From: Podarcis raffonei
Lineage: Eukaryota; Chordata; Lepidosauria; Squamata; Lacertidae
Length of the DNA: 64,000 bases
Reading direction: 5' to 3'
NCBI RefSeq assembly: GCF_027172205.1
Contig: NC_070602.1
Location: 21,174,501-21,238,500 of the forward strand
Within the stretch, counting starts at the first letter, position 1. Each line of letters begins with the position of its first letter. Under the pieces are notes generated by a model that saw only the letters and a program-made list of their open reading frames with translations, had not been told where the DNA came from and made no database searches. The position numbers and the translations under genes are program-made. This document shows positions 33,236-44,300 of this stretch, piece by piece.

Positions 33236-33779
33236 AAATTATCTAAAAAGAGACAACCTTTTAAACAGGGTACAGGAACCTTTTTCACCTTCCAGTAGTG
33301 GGTAAGAGCAGAGGCAAAAGTGAATAAATGTAATTACCTTTATATAGTAGGCTAGGTTCTACACCCCGCTCTGACCTCCATCTAGAAAAACAGGATGAAT
33401 TATCAGAGTTCATTGACACTTTCTAGCCAAGCAAAAACACTCAAGGGGAAGAAAACAGCCAGTGAGAGGCACATACTGGGGAGAAAAGTATGGAGAGAGT
33501 TTGGGGGCCCAGGTAGAAGGGCCTGAGGTTCCCGACACCCTCACCTGAGACCTAAGGAGATGAGGAAATGTGACTATTTCCATCTGTGAAAATTTGGGAG
33601 AATATGAGAGAAGACATGGGGCCACAAAATGACTTGAAGCTATAATGTTTGGGGCCATTCATATGACCCCTTATCTTGGCTGCTGATACCATTGTGCAAA
33701 GTCTAGAGACCACTTGAAAACCCATTGCTTCACATTCTGCTCTCTGTCCCTTTGATAATCCATGTTTGTTCTGCTTAAT

Positions 33780-33866
33780 GGTTAATGCTGAAGACTAAGT
33801 ATTATATAAGTCTGATGCATAACTAAGCAAGGAATCACATAGCCCCTAGAGTCAGTTGGAGATTCT
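33780..33866 (+). promoter_or_regulatory. Promoter and exon 1 remnant of pseudogene psi-1
   Basis: GGTTAATGCTGAA (33780-33792), TATATAAG (33803-33810) and a donor ttct|gtaagtatgata (exon end 33866) match base for base those of serpins C and C'. The 33410-33700 upstream sequence is also homologous to 40275-40580. Confidence 0.75.
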
Positions 33867-34557
33867 GTAAGTATGATAGATATTTTTCTTTTTCTCTTTA
33901 TGTTTTATTGAATTCTATGCATGGGACCAGGAAAGTACAAGAGTCTTCATCCATTTTCTCTCTTCCCCCACCTTCCTATCCCTTCTCACTGACTTTGGTT
34001 TATCACAAAATCAGGGACGCAATAAACGACAGTCAGAATCACCAATTATCTCAAGCACACACATAACAAAAATATTAACCAATACCAACATTTTTTGTTG
34101 ATTGGACTGGATACTTTTTTATTCTGCAGAGATCACCATTTGGGATGCAATATCTCAGAATGCATGTTTTCATGGGAATTTGTCCCAACCTGAGTAGGGC
34201 ACATTTAACCCCAAACTGGAAGCTCAAATGTTCTGCAAAATGTGGCCCATTGCCAACACTGGACACTAATGAGTATGTGTCTAAAGCACAAACTGGATTT
34301 TCCTTGTGTTATACTAAAGGACTGGGCACTAATGCAGACTCACTGTTATTTAAAAACATTGCATCTAGCTTCTAAAATGTGACATGTTTATTCAACTGCA
34401 CTATTCACAAGAAAGGTGAACTATATATGCTGGGTGTAGGGCAGGATAAGTAAAAATGCGACAGACATGGTATAATTCAGATCCTACTAGAGTCAATGGC
34501 AGAACTCTGTTGATATGTTCTAATGCATACCAATGCATAGAAATGTAAAAAAAGGCA

Positions 34558-34609
34558 GAAGAAGAAGAAGAAGAAGAAGAAGAAGAAGAAGAAGAAGAAG
34601 AAGAAGAAT
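34558..34609. repeat. (GAA)n microsatellite
   Basis: A run of about 17 GAA units in intron 1 of psi-1, forming the tail of the adjacent SINE (34610-34852). Confidence 0.95.
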
Positions 34610-34852
34610 AATTTGGATTTGATATCCCGCCTTTCACTCCCCTTAAGGAGTCTCAAAGCGACTAACAATCTCCTTTCCCTTCCTCCCCCACAACAAACAC
34701 TCTGTGAGGTGAGTGAGGCTGAGAGACTTCAAAGAAGTGTGACTAGCCCAAGGTCACCCAGCAGCTGCATGTGGAGGAGTAGGGAAGTGAACCCGGTTCA
34801 CCAAATTACGAGTCCACCGCTCTTAACCACTACACCACACTGGTGGTTCCCT
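34610..34852 (-). mobile_element. MIR-like (CORE) SINE
   Basis: The reverse complement reads gtgtggtgtagtggttaagagcggtggactcg...gaaccgggttcacttccc...gcagctgctgggtgaccttgggctagtcacac. This is the tRNA-like head and the gtgaccttgggc core of MIR-type SINEs. Copies are also at 48586-48856 and 63388-63635. Confidence 0.8.
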
Positions 34853-35288
34853 CGTGGGGGGGGGGGGGGAGTCAAACCCTTCACCCAGTTCTCTAAAATA
34901 AAATAAAATAGGTTTTGCCTTTAGGAAGATGATTTGTTAATGATGCAAACATATATTTTGAATGAATATTTTATTAAATGCATTATGATCACTCTAGAAT
35001 GCAAGTTAGGAAGCTTGCAAACTTAAACACAAAAACAAAGACATTTGATATATGGAATAATTTAATAGTAGCTTCTTTTAAAAAATGGAAACAGTATTTT
35101 ATCAAAATGTCATTTTTCTATACAAAACCTATGCAAACCTGTGCAGCTAACTTTTGAAATGTCTTGTTATGCTATTCACAAGCTCCATGGATGAATCATG
35201 TTGTGTGATTTACAAGCCTAATCCACCGTTTCAACAGTCCCAGACATTTCCAGTGGAATCAATTCTTTAACAAAACCCTGTGCTTTAA

Positions 35289-36413
35289 ACAGAGTTGAAC
35301 AGGATAATTTGATTAAAAATAATTGCCTTACTGTCTGCAGGCTATTTTCTTTTTGGAAAAATAGTTACTGATCCCATTGAAGGCCTTAATCCACCTCTCC
35401 TTACTACTGTGTGTTCTCCAAGTTCACTGTCACCACGTCCCAGGACATCATAAGGACTCTGAGGGTCATGGAGATATGCTATTGCATTAACTTGTGAAAT
35501 AGTTCTGTCCCTAAACAACAGGAAAATGATAGGGCAGACAATGCGTAACTCCAGCAAATCATTGGGGTGGAAATAATGGTGGCTTTATGAAACATTAAGG
35601 CAAGGAAGATATAGCACCAATGAAGCTTCCCTCCATCCAGAAAACAGATTATTTCCTTTCCAAAGGGCACAGACCAGAAATAGTATGTCAAAATGGGAGG
35701 GGGCATTTCAGCTAGCCCTTCATGGTAGAAGACTGGATTTCTGAAGCAAAAGACTGCCAAAACTCATATTATTGAAATTGAAATACTTTATTGTCACTTG
35801 TACAACTTGTATACAGTGAGATTACACGAGCACCTCCCACTCAGCTCTCTTAGTCTTAATTCCCCTTGTTTATTGATGCATACCCACCAAACCCAAAAGT
35901 CAGTTGCCCTGTTGTTATCTTTTCATTCAGCAGCCTAACAGCCCACAATAGAAGCTGTTCTTTACCCTGTTGGTGTGACTAATCATGCTTCTATATCTTC
36001 TGCCTGAGGGCAGGAGATCAAGAAAGTGTCCGCCAGGGTGTGAATCATCCCTGAGAGTTTTCCTCATTCTCCTGAGGCAATGTTCTTTTGCTATTTCATC
36101 CAGCGGATTCATGGGACGGCCCATAATATCTTGTGCTGTATTCACCACCCTGTGTAGGCACTTCCTATCAGATGATGTCAAACCAGCGTACCACACCAAA
36201 GCAATATTTTGTGGCCTAAACTTTCATCTGTACTAATATTACAACTTAAGAGGACGGTAAGCTAAAAGTCTCCAGGCACTGCAGTTGCCCACTAGGGAAT
36301 CTCACTTGGTGAGGTTGATGTTGCCAGCCTTCATGTCACATTTGCCTAAGGTATCAGTATAGGGAAACCTTCCTGATGCTATTGGATCCCAGCATCCCTC
36401 AGCTCCAGACAGC
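35289..36413. repeat. Source block of an inverted duplication (copy at 50235-51833)
   Basis: This 1.1-kb stretch (psi-1 exon stub, serpin 3' flank, LINE fragment and part of a MITE-like repeat) reappears in reverse orientation at 50235-51833. The frame starting MLELRIVCPIIFLLFR and its neighbours match almost residue for residue. The second copy is longer by an inserted Bov-B. Confidence 0.93.
35771..36190 (-). mobile_element. Non-LTR retrotransposon 3' end (CR1/L2/Rex-like group)
   Basis: The minus-strand frame reads LTSSDRKCLHRVVNTAQDIMG...RCLRRM-type...LLPSGRRYRSMISHTNRVKNSFY. This is the C-terminal block of a LINE reverse transcriptase, followed by a 3' end gtacaagtgacaataaagtatttcaatttcaa. 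It interrupts the 3' flank of psi-1: the homology to 47230-47290 (gcaacattctgtggcctaaacttt) resumes at about 36190. Confidence 0.75.
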
Positions 36414-36463
36414 ACAGTCCGTGGTCAGAGATGGTGGGAGATGTACTCCCACAACATCTAGAG

Positions 36464-36725
36464 CATGGGTAGGCAAACTAAGGCCCAAGGGCTGGATCCG
36501 GCCCAATCTCCTTCTAAATCCAGCCCTTGGAAGGTCCGAGAATCAGCGTGTTTTTACATGAGTAGAATGTGTCCTTTTATTTAAAATGCATCTCTTGGTT
36601 ATTTATGGGGTATAGGAATTAGTTCATTTTTTATTCCTCCCCCCCAAAAAAAATATAGTCCAGCACCCCACAAGGTCTGAGGGACAGTGGACTGGCCCCC
36701 TGCTGAAAAATTTTGCTGACCCCTG
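36464..36725. mobile_element. hAT (Charlie-type) MITE with 8-bp target-site duplication
   Basis: Termini are catgggtaggcaaactaaggccc and aaaattttgctgacccctg, inverted relative to each other and of the CAGGGGTCGGCAAACT type of Charlie elements. They are flanked by atctagag (36456-36463) and atctcgag (36726-36733). Two paralogous sites without the insert exist: about 48493 (acaacatagaggaacac) and about 63870 on the minus strand (acatctagagaggaacac). Confidence 0.88.
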
Positions 36726-36891
36726 ATCTCGAGGAATAGGTTCACTGTCCCTTGCTCAAAGCTTTTCAATCTGCCATTACCTCATGGCCTCAATGGGCAA
36801 AATGAAGGGACACGCTAGCAGGCGAAAAACAAATTGTGTCACATTTTGATTCTCTGCCTTCCTTGGAAAATCCTTGTTTGTTCTGATTAAT

Positions 36892-36904
36892 GGTTAATTA
36901 TGAA
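36892..36904 (+). promoter_or_regulatory. HNF1-like site upstream of pseudogene psi-2
   Basis: GGTTAATTATGAA is a good HNF1 half-palindrome in the conserved context cttgtttgttctgattaatggttaat. No close TATATAA follows (catttggggcatatcaatg instead). It aligns to 63715-63727 on the minus strand, so these two belong to one promoter subtype. Confidence 0.55.
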
Positions 36905-37019
36905 AATGGGCATTTGGGGCATATCAATGATTAAGAAATAGTGGCAGAGGCCTGCTTAATATTTATAAGAGCAGGTTAAAATATCAGAAAACAAAAGCAG
37001 GAAACTAAATTTGTAAATT

Positions 37020-37640
37020 AGGATAGTGGGAAAAGCTAAAGAAGATAATTTGACGGGCTTTTGGGGTGATTCACTTGCAACTTTGGCAGGTGCTGGTTTT
37101 TATGATATCTAAGGAATGCACATTGAATAAATGCAGCATATGCTAAAAGAAAGGACTTGAATAGAAATGTGTTAATGACTTTCTTGAATAATTCAAAAGA
37201 TTTCATATTAAGAACAGCTAGAGATAAACCAGAATTTGCAAAACTGGGAGCGAAAATCAAATACTTTTTTCATAGATCTCTCACCAGTGTCCCTGCAAAA
37301 AATAATCATGAATTATGTTTTCTGACTGGGAGACTAAAGAAATGATATAAGTGGGGTATATCTTTTAGTATATTTTTTGATATGGGCGTAGGTGCTATAC
37401 AATTAAAATTAAAGAGGAAACATTGCCTTACATAAATATGTTGGATGAAGGAGAAATTGAAGCTACTGCTTCATTGAATAATTCCAAGTTAGCCTAATAA
37501 AGGGGGGAATCATTCATTGAGTGACAGAATGGGGGAAGAAGGATTTAAGGATGAATGGAAATTGCTTGTTGAATTTACAAAATATACATATAATGTAAAT
37601 ATGGACAAATATAATAGTTTTTCTATGTAGTAAAATGTAA
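37020..37640 (+). mobile_element. L1 ORF1 C-terminal remnant
   Basis: The frame containing FILRTARDKPEFAKLGAKIKYFFHRSL resembles the ILRTARDK...G.KI...DLS block of L1 ORF1. The surrounding AT-rich sequence and decayed frames fit L1. It lies in intron 1 of psi-2. Confidence 0.6.
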
Positions 37641-37879
37641 AGTGTGTGTGTATCTTTAATACAGTTTGTTTATTTGAAAAAACAACAACCTTGAGTTTTG
37701 GATTTCCAAAGGTGCTTGTTTATGCAGCTCTTTGCCAAACAGCTCTGGTCCAAACTGGAAGGACCATCAGCACTTACCAGTTGGTTGAGCCTCTAATGTT
37801 GCCAGCGTGTTGTGTCTTGTGTGAGAGAAGTGCTAAACCTGACAAATGTCATCTATGTGATTTATTTTATCTTTGGCAG

Positions 37880-38559
37880 AAGAATTACAAGTTCCAGGAA
37901 AGTCTATCATTTACTTCTTCTTAGTGATTGCTCTTCAAGTTTATTGTCATCACGACCCAGGGCAGCCCAAAGACCATGCTGATCATGGGAATAAAAATCA
38001 ATCTAAAAAGCAACGCCCACCTTTGACACTATTCCAAGCAAAAAGTGACTGGCATAAGATTGTGCATTTTGATTCTACAAGGAATCAATGGCGCATGTTG
38101 ATTCTACAAGGAAATTGCTTCTGAGGCAGCTGCTCAAAATATTTTCTCCACTAAGCATTTCCACACCCTTTGTAACGCTCAGCCTTGGGGCTAAATCTCA
38201 GACCCCTAGACTGATTTACAAGGGACTTGCATTTAACCTGTCACAGATCATGGAGGCTAAGATCCAGAGAGGATTCCACCAGCTCTTCTTTAAGTTTCAC
38301 CATCCAGGCAACAAAGCCTGGGTGAACATAGGGAATGCCTTGTTCATAACGTGTTCAAGGAAAATCCTCCCTCAGTTTTTGGAAAATGTCAGAACCATGT
38401 ATAAAGCTGAAGGCTTTTTGAATAACTTTTCCAATTTCACAGAGGCAGAAAAACAGATTAATGATTATATAGGGAGATAAAGTCATGAGGAAATAGCCCA
38501 TGCCATTGATTGCTTCAATCAAAAGGATGCACTGGTGCTTGTGAACTATATGATCTTTA
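37880..38559 (+). pseudogene. Serpin pseudogene psi-2: broken first coding exon
   Basis: After an acceptor (tttggcag) the sequence parallels serpin B (agaattacaa then coding), but the start ATG is missing (ccaggaaagtc for ccaaatgaagctg). The reading continues HHDPGQPKDHADHG, loses frame after a local duplication of gattctacaaggaa (about 38070-38112), and then shows [48 protein letters not shown] and EKQINDYIGR before a stop at 38478-38480. It ends at VLVNYM, just before where FFKG would be. No later exons follow. It is older than the C/C' duplication. Confidence 0.88.
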
Positions 38560-39640
38560 GTCAGTTCCTCTCTGTTATGAGGACCAGGTTCAAGACCTTG
38601 TCATGTCTTCTACCATAAGGGAAATGAAATTGTCTGCAAGGCAATGGAGGGATTTATTGGCCTTTACATGTTTGGCAGAGTCCTGACAGGTATTGGAGTA
38701 GTTGAAGTCTCCCATAACAACAATATCTTTCCTTTTGTAATGTTTGGTAATCTGCTTTAGGAAGGAATCATCCAAGTCTTCATTCTAGCTTGGCAGTCTA
38801 TAGCAGACACCCACAGTGAGGCCGTTGACCTACTATTTTTACCCATATACTCTAAATCTACTTTCCATGCTCCGGGTCATGGATTTATTCACGATTAAAC
38901 ACATCCTTTACATATAAATACTATTCATCTTGCTTACTTCCCATACTCTGTGCATTGGTATAGAGACAACTGAAACCATGTCATTCCCTCCAGCTACTTC
39001 CTTCTTGTCATTTCCTGCCCTTTATCAGGTTTCTGGAGCGCCATCATTATCCCCTGTCCTAGGTGTTCCTCTGTCTTCTGTATTGTTGTCTGCCTCCTGC
39101 TCAGGATCCAGTTTAAAGCTTTCCTGATCAGGTTTGTGAGACTCTTAGCAAACACATTCTTGCCAACCTCTGTGGAGTGCTGCCCATCTCCTCCAAAAGT
39201 CCTTCTTCAAGTAAGCAGAGACCATGATCCAAGAAGCCAAACTCTTCCTGATGACACCACCTGTGCAGCCAATGATTTACTTCCAGTTTTTTATTCTCTC
39301 TTCCTGTACCACAAACTTCAACCGGGTGGAGTGATGGAAAAACAACCTGTGCCCTACGGCTCTTCAGCTTCCTGCCTCATAGCCCCTTGCTGTATGTTGA
39401 AGCTGTATGTGGCAGTATTGTTTGTACCCACATGAATCAGAAGGAAAGGGTAATGGTCAGTGGGATTTATAAGACTTGGCATTTTCTCTGTCACATATTT
39501 ACATCTGGAAGAAAGCACACCTCTCAGGACATCCTGTTACCTCTGCACACTGTTGCGTCTGTGCCAGTCACTGGGACAGCTTGTGGGCTTCCCATAAGCA
39601 TCTGGTTGGCCACTGTGAGTCAATGAGCCATTGAACTGAT
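38560..39640 (-). mobile_element. CR1 LINE fragment with ORF1 esterase-like region and ORF2 endonuclease
   Basis: On the minus strand the first part (about 39480-39090) reads, with breaks, PFLLIHVGTNNTAT...QVVSSG...FGFLDHG...VFAKSLTNLIRKALNW. This is the SGNH-esterase-like ORF1 type of CR1. The second part (about 38845-38575) has GVCYRLPS, KDIVVMGDFNYSNTC and CLADNFISLMVEDMTR, the CR1 endonuclease. The left edge joins psi-2 and the right end carries a LINE tail (39575-39640). It is decayed. The C' duplication breakpoint (39486) lies inside it. Confidence 0.75.
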
Positions 39641-39650
39641 CCAACAGGCA

Positions 39651-39662
39651 TAATAATAATAA

Positions 39663-39711
<49 letters not shown>

Positions 39712-39888
39712 CCCCACCCATCTGGCTGGGTTTCCTCAGCCACTCTGGGTGGCTTACAGAATATATAAAACACAATAAAGCATCAAACATTAAAAACCTC
39801 CTGATACAGGGCTGCCTTCAGGTGTCTTCTAGAAGTTATGTAGGACTTAATCTCCTTGACATCTGAAGGGAGGGCATTCTCATGTTCT
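39651..39888 (-). mobile_element. L2 LINE 3' tail with AAT microsatellite (copy in block 1)
   Basis: The (AAT)n run 39651-39710 is followed by gccccacccatctggctgggtttcctcagccactctgggtggc, the antisense of the 3' end of the L2 at 13770-13820 (ccagagtggctggggaaactcagccagaggggcggggtat). Its duplicate is at 51979-52205. Confidence 0.8.
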
Positions 39889-40666
39889 TATGTTTTTGAA
39901 AAATTATCTAAAAAGAAGTAACTTTCTAAAAGAGGGTATGGGACCCTTGATCAGCCAGAGGGTGACATTGGCTGCTATGCAAGCTTCTGAGGGCTACCTT
40001 CCAGTAATGGGAAAGAGCATGGGCAGAAGCAGTGCTTTTGGGGTGGGGGGCTACTCAAGGGCACGCTGTACTGGCACAATTTTTGTCAAATGTTAAAAGT
40101 GTGGCACCTACTATAAGAACTTTATGGTAAGTACCGGCACCTTTTTTTCTATATATATATAAAAAAGCACTGAGCAAAAGTGAATAGACAGACAAATGTA
40201 AATTTTACCTTTGTACAGTAGGCTAGTTTCTACATCCCGCTCTGACCTCCACTTAGATAAACAGGATGCATTATCAGAGTTCATGGACACATTCTAGCCA
40301 AGCAAAAACACTCAAGAAAACAGGCAGTGAGAGGGAAGAATACAGCCTATGGGGAGAGAAGTATGGAGAGCAGCATGGAGAGAGTTTGGGGGCCCAGACA
40401 GAGAGGCCTGAGGATCCCCATACCCTGACCTGAAACCAAAAGAGATGAGGAAATGTAGCTATTTCCATCTGTGAAAACTTGAGAGAGTATGAGGGGAGAC
40501 TCATGGCCACATGATGGCTTGGTGCCATCAGGTTTGTAGGCCATTCAAAGGACCCCTTATCTTGGCTGCTGATACCATTGTGCAAAGTTTAGAGACCACT
40601 TGAAAATCCATTGCTCCACATTGTGCTCTCTGTACCCTTTGATAATCCATGTTTGTTCTGCTTAAT

Positions 40667-40757
40667 GGTTAATGCTGAAGACTAAGTATTATATAAGTCT
40701 GGTGCATAACTAACAAAGGAGTCGCATAGACCAATATAGTGTGGTTTGGAGAATTCT
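40667..40757 (+). promoter_or_regulatory. Promoter and non-coding exon 1 of serpin C
   Basis: GGTTAATGCTGAA (40667-40679, HNF1-like) is followed after 10 bp by TATATAAG (40690-40697). The leader ends in donor ttct|gtaagtatgat (exon end 40757). The 3' partner acceptor is tgtttatag (exon start 41360). Liver expression is inferred from the HNF1-like site and from SERPINA1 biology. Confidence 0.75.
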
Positions 40758-41044
40758 GTAAGTATGATATGCATTTTTCTTTTTCTGTTTATCTTTTATT
40801 GAATTCTATGCATGGGAACAGGACAGTACAAGAGTCTTCATCCATTTTCTCTCTTCCCCCACCTTCCGTGAAAAAGAAAAGTCAGCTCCTTCGCACAAGA
40901 CTCCAAAAGAAAATCAAATAGTTTTTACTTGGCGGAAGATGATTTGATAATGATGCAAACATATATTTTAAATGAAAACATTAAATGCATTATGATCATT
41001 CTGGAATGCATGTTAGGAAACAGAAACATAAAGATGTTTTATAT

Positions 41045-41204
41045 GAATAAGACATTTCAAAAGTTAGATATGTTGTTTTGGTAGGACAATGACATTTTAA
41101 TCAAATGTTATTTCCATTTTTCTTTTAAAAAATGGAAATAACATTTTATTAAAATGTCATTGTCCTATCAAAACAACATATCTAACTTTTGAAATGTCTT
41201 ATTC
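41045..41204. repeat. 77-nt-arm near-perfect palindrome in intron 1 of serpin C
   Basis: Arms 41045-41121 and 41128-41204 are reverse complements with only two mismatches around a 6-nt centre. The right arm has a homologue in psi-1 (about 35081-35172) but the left arm does not, so the left arm is a later inverted copy of the right one. Its twin is at 53388-53547. Confidence 0.95.
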
Positions 41205-41395
41205 TGTTCACATGCTCCATGGATGAAATAAGTTGTGTGAATTACTAGCACAACCCACTTTTTCATGTCCAGTGGGTTGAATTGTTGAACAAATTCCTGT
41301 TCTTTAAACAGAGTTGAAAAGAATAATTTGATTAAAAATGGCTCTTTTACTGTTTATAGGATATTTTCATTGCCGAAGAATACTTACCAATCCTA

Positions 41396-44300
41396 ATGAA
41401 GGCCTTAATCTCCCTCTCCTTACTACTGAGTGTTCTCCAAGTTCACTGTCACCACGTCCCAGGACAGCCTAAGTACTCTGAGGGTTATGGAGATAAAATG
41501 ATATTTGAACCCCCACATCCTTCTGTGGAAGAAGAACAGGGTCAGAACTTGACCTACGCTCATGAGATTGCTCCCAGTAATGCCAACTTTGCATTTAGAT
41601 TCCACAAACAAATAGCTTTAGGTGAAGCTGCCAAAAATATTTTCTTCTCTCCAGTCAGCATCTCCAGCACTTTTGCAGCACTGACGCTGGGTGCCAAATC
41701 TGAAACACAAAGCCAAATTTACAAAGGACTTGCTTTTAACCTTTCGGAGACTGAAGAGCACAAAATACACAAAGGATTCCATCAGCTCATCAGTATCCTG
41801 AATGACCCAAACAACAAGGCCCTGATTAACACAGGGAGTGCCTTATTCATAGATGAGCGACTGAAAATACTTCCGAAATTCCTGGAAGATGTCAAAACCT
41901 TGTATGGAGCTGAAGCCTTTTCATCCAACTTCCAGAATTCATTGGCAGCTAAAACCCAAATAAATGATTATGTGCAGGCCAAAACTCATGGGAAAATACC
42001 CCATGTGGTTGATGAGCTTGATCCAAGGACTGTGATGGTTTTACTGAACTACATCTTCTTCAAAGGTAACTTGAAAGAAAGATAAATAAATTGGGGGTTT
42101 GTAAAAAAAAATCTCCAGGCATCATCTAATCTGCTTTGCTCTGCCACTGACTTTTGTAATTGCAATACTGGAATAAAAGAAAAAAGAAGAATCTTCAGGC
42201 ATCCTCAGAATAAGAAGGGTTTTGTAGATGCAAATTAACAGCCATACAGGCACACAGGCAGGTGTAATAAAATTACCAGTAATTAAGGGGAGTTTTGGTT
42301 TTGAGGTAGAATGAAAGTCATAGCATGGAACCATAGGGGTTTTTTTAATTAAAGAAATGGGGGGTAGAGAGACTTCCCCATTCTTTTATGTTGGGTTATG
42401 TGTTTGGTCTTTCAGCTTGTTCAACATCACAGAAGGTCAACATGGAAGCAGGGATACGTCTAATGGGCAATAAGATGTGATCTGTGCTTACCTTTGCTTT
42501 ACAAGTGTAGGGGTAGAAAACTTCTTCTCCACAAGCTAGATGCATCCCTCCAGACTTCTTTAGCCATTCCTCGGGACTCTTCCCAGACCATAATCCCTTC
42601 CTCAGGGCCATGTCTCCCACTGGCCCTGCTCTGTATTTCCTTCAACACAGAGAATTGTATCCCCCAGGCTGCATCCCTCAGCCTTCCTGTTCCACATCCT
42701 CCATGCATTTGCATGGCAGGAATGTGTCCTTGAGGTGTGGCAATACCTCCTGATTCCCTGGATCAAGGATAGAGAGATCGGTGGGGAAGTCTTTCTCTGA
42801 GCATCTTTACCTCTGGCCCCAACTCACCATTGGCATGTTGCCCTTGGAAGATTTCCCAGGAGAAAATGAAGCCCTTAGGCTTAAAAAGATTGTCCTCCAT
42901 TGTCCTGGTGAATTTCACGATTCATTTACTCGGTTCTTGGAACTTTTCTTTTCTTTTCTCCCTTCAAAGCCCATTGGAAATATCCTTTCAAAACTCACTT
43001 GACAAAGGAAGAAGATTTTTTTGTAGATGCAAACACAACTGTGAAAGCCAACCTAATGTATCGAAATGGCTATTACAACTTCCTCCATGATGATGAGCTG
43101 TCTTGCTCAGTGGTGGAAATTCCATACAAAGGAGATGCCAGCGCATGGTTCATTCTGCCAGATGAAGGGAAAATGCAGCAGGTGGAGGATGGCTTGAGCA
43201 TGGAATTTCTGGATAGATGTAAAAGATCCTTCATATACGAGTAAGTCTCCTATGTGCTGTTATTAAAGTGTTGCTGCTGTTGAGCTGATATTCCATGGCA
43301 TTTCTCCTTTGGCCATTTGGGGGAGAGAGGGCAAAACAAAACTACTACCACCACCCCAAGAAAAAGAGCGGCGGAGAAGATGGGACATTTCATAAGGATG
43401 GAAGTGTGGAGATTTGTGCCCTTGCTCTTACTATCTTTTACAACAGGGGGAAACCCTATAGCCCTCAAGATATTGTTGGACTACAACTCCCATCAGACCC
43501 AGTCAGCACAGCCAATGGTCCGGGAGGATGGGAGTTGTAATCCAAAACATATGGTCAACCAGAGATTCCCCACCCCTGTTTTACAAGCAGACCATGAGAA
43601 ATAATCAGAAAGAAACACCCTCACTTTCTCAAGGGATGAGGAATTTTGGGGAATGTGGGTGGGGTTTGGCACAGTGCTACCTTTATTATAGATGATGCCT
43701 TTATAGTAAAAAGGGACCCCTGATCATTAGGTCCAGTCGTGACCGACTCTGGGATTGCGGCGCTCATCTCGCTTTATTGGCTGAGGGAGCCGGCGTACAG
43801 CTTCCAGGTCATGTGGCCAGCATGACTCAGCAGCTTCTGGCAAACCAGAGCTGCTCACGGAAACACCGTTTACCTTCCCGCCAGAGCGGTACCTATTTAT
43901 CTACTTGTACTTGGACGTGCTTTCAAACTGCTAAGTTGGCAGGAGCTGGGACTGAGCAATGGGAGCTCACCCCATCGTGGGGATTCGAACCGCCGACCTT
44001 CTGATTGGCAAGTCCTAGGCTGTGACGCAGCATTCACGTGACAGCTTATTCCATTTTCAAAATATTCTCTTAATCATTAAGTTCCTCATTATATGTGAGC
44101 TTTCACGTGATACAAAAGACACCTCTGGAACTATAGGAATTAAAGGAGAGAGATGCAGGGATTATAGACAGTAAACATACACACACAACCAATTTGTTTA
44201 TATTTTAAATTTAATATAAATGTCTTGTTGTGGAACAAATTAAGTTTGAAGTGTGCTTTGGGGTGAAATATTAGGGGTGTGGCTCCCAGAGATTCATTGC

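Larger units (their letters stand above)
30620..33240. other. Intergenic region between serpin B and psi-1, no gene seen
   Basis: It contains a MITE piece (31355-31420), a GC-rich doubled segment (31949-32165) and a LINE tail (33150-33235). A 200-codon open frame at 31819-32421 crosses the GC-rich repeats and has no family resemblance. Nothing here can be supported as a gene. Confidence 0.45.
33780..35476 (+). pseudogene. Serpin pseudogene psi-1: promoter, intron 1 and stub of first coding exon
   Basis: From an intact-looking promoter and donor it runs through intron 1 to an acceptor (ctgtctgcag, exon start 35341). It then matches serpin C: gaaggccttaatc...ctccttactactg...gttcactgtcaccacgtcccagg. 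The start codon is changed (aatgaa in C is attgaa here). Homology stops at 35476, about 40 codons in, and jumps straight to sequence homologous to the 3' flank of serpin C (compare 46955-47230). The rest of the gene has thus been deleted. Intron 1 holds a GAA microsatellite and a MIR-like SINE. It is non-functional as a serpin. An inverted copy of the stub is at 51643-51833. Confidence 0.85.

Noticed and set aside
37020-37640. Non-coding exon or small gene upstream of psi-2
   Set aside because: The frame resembles the L1 ORF1 C-terminal block, and no splice structure links it to psi-2.
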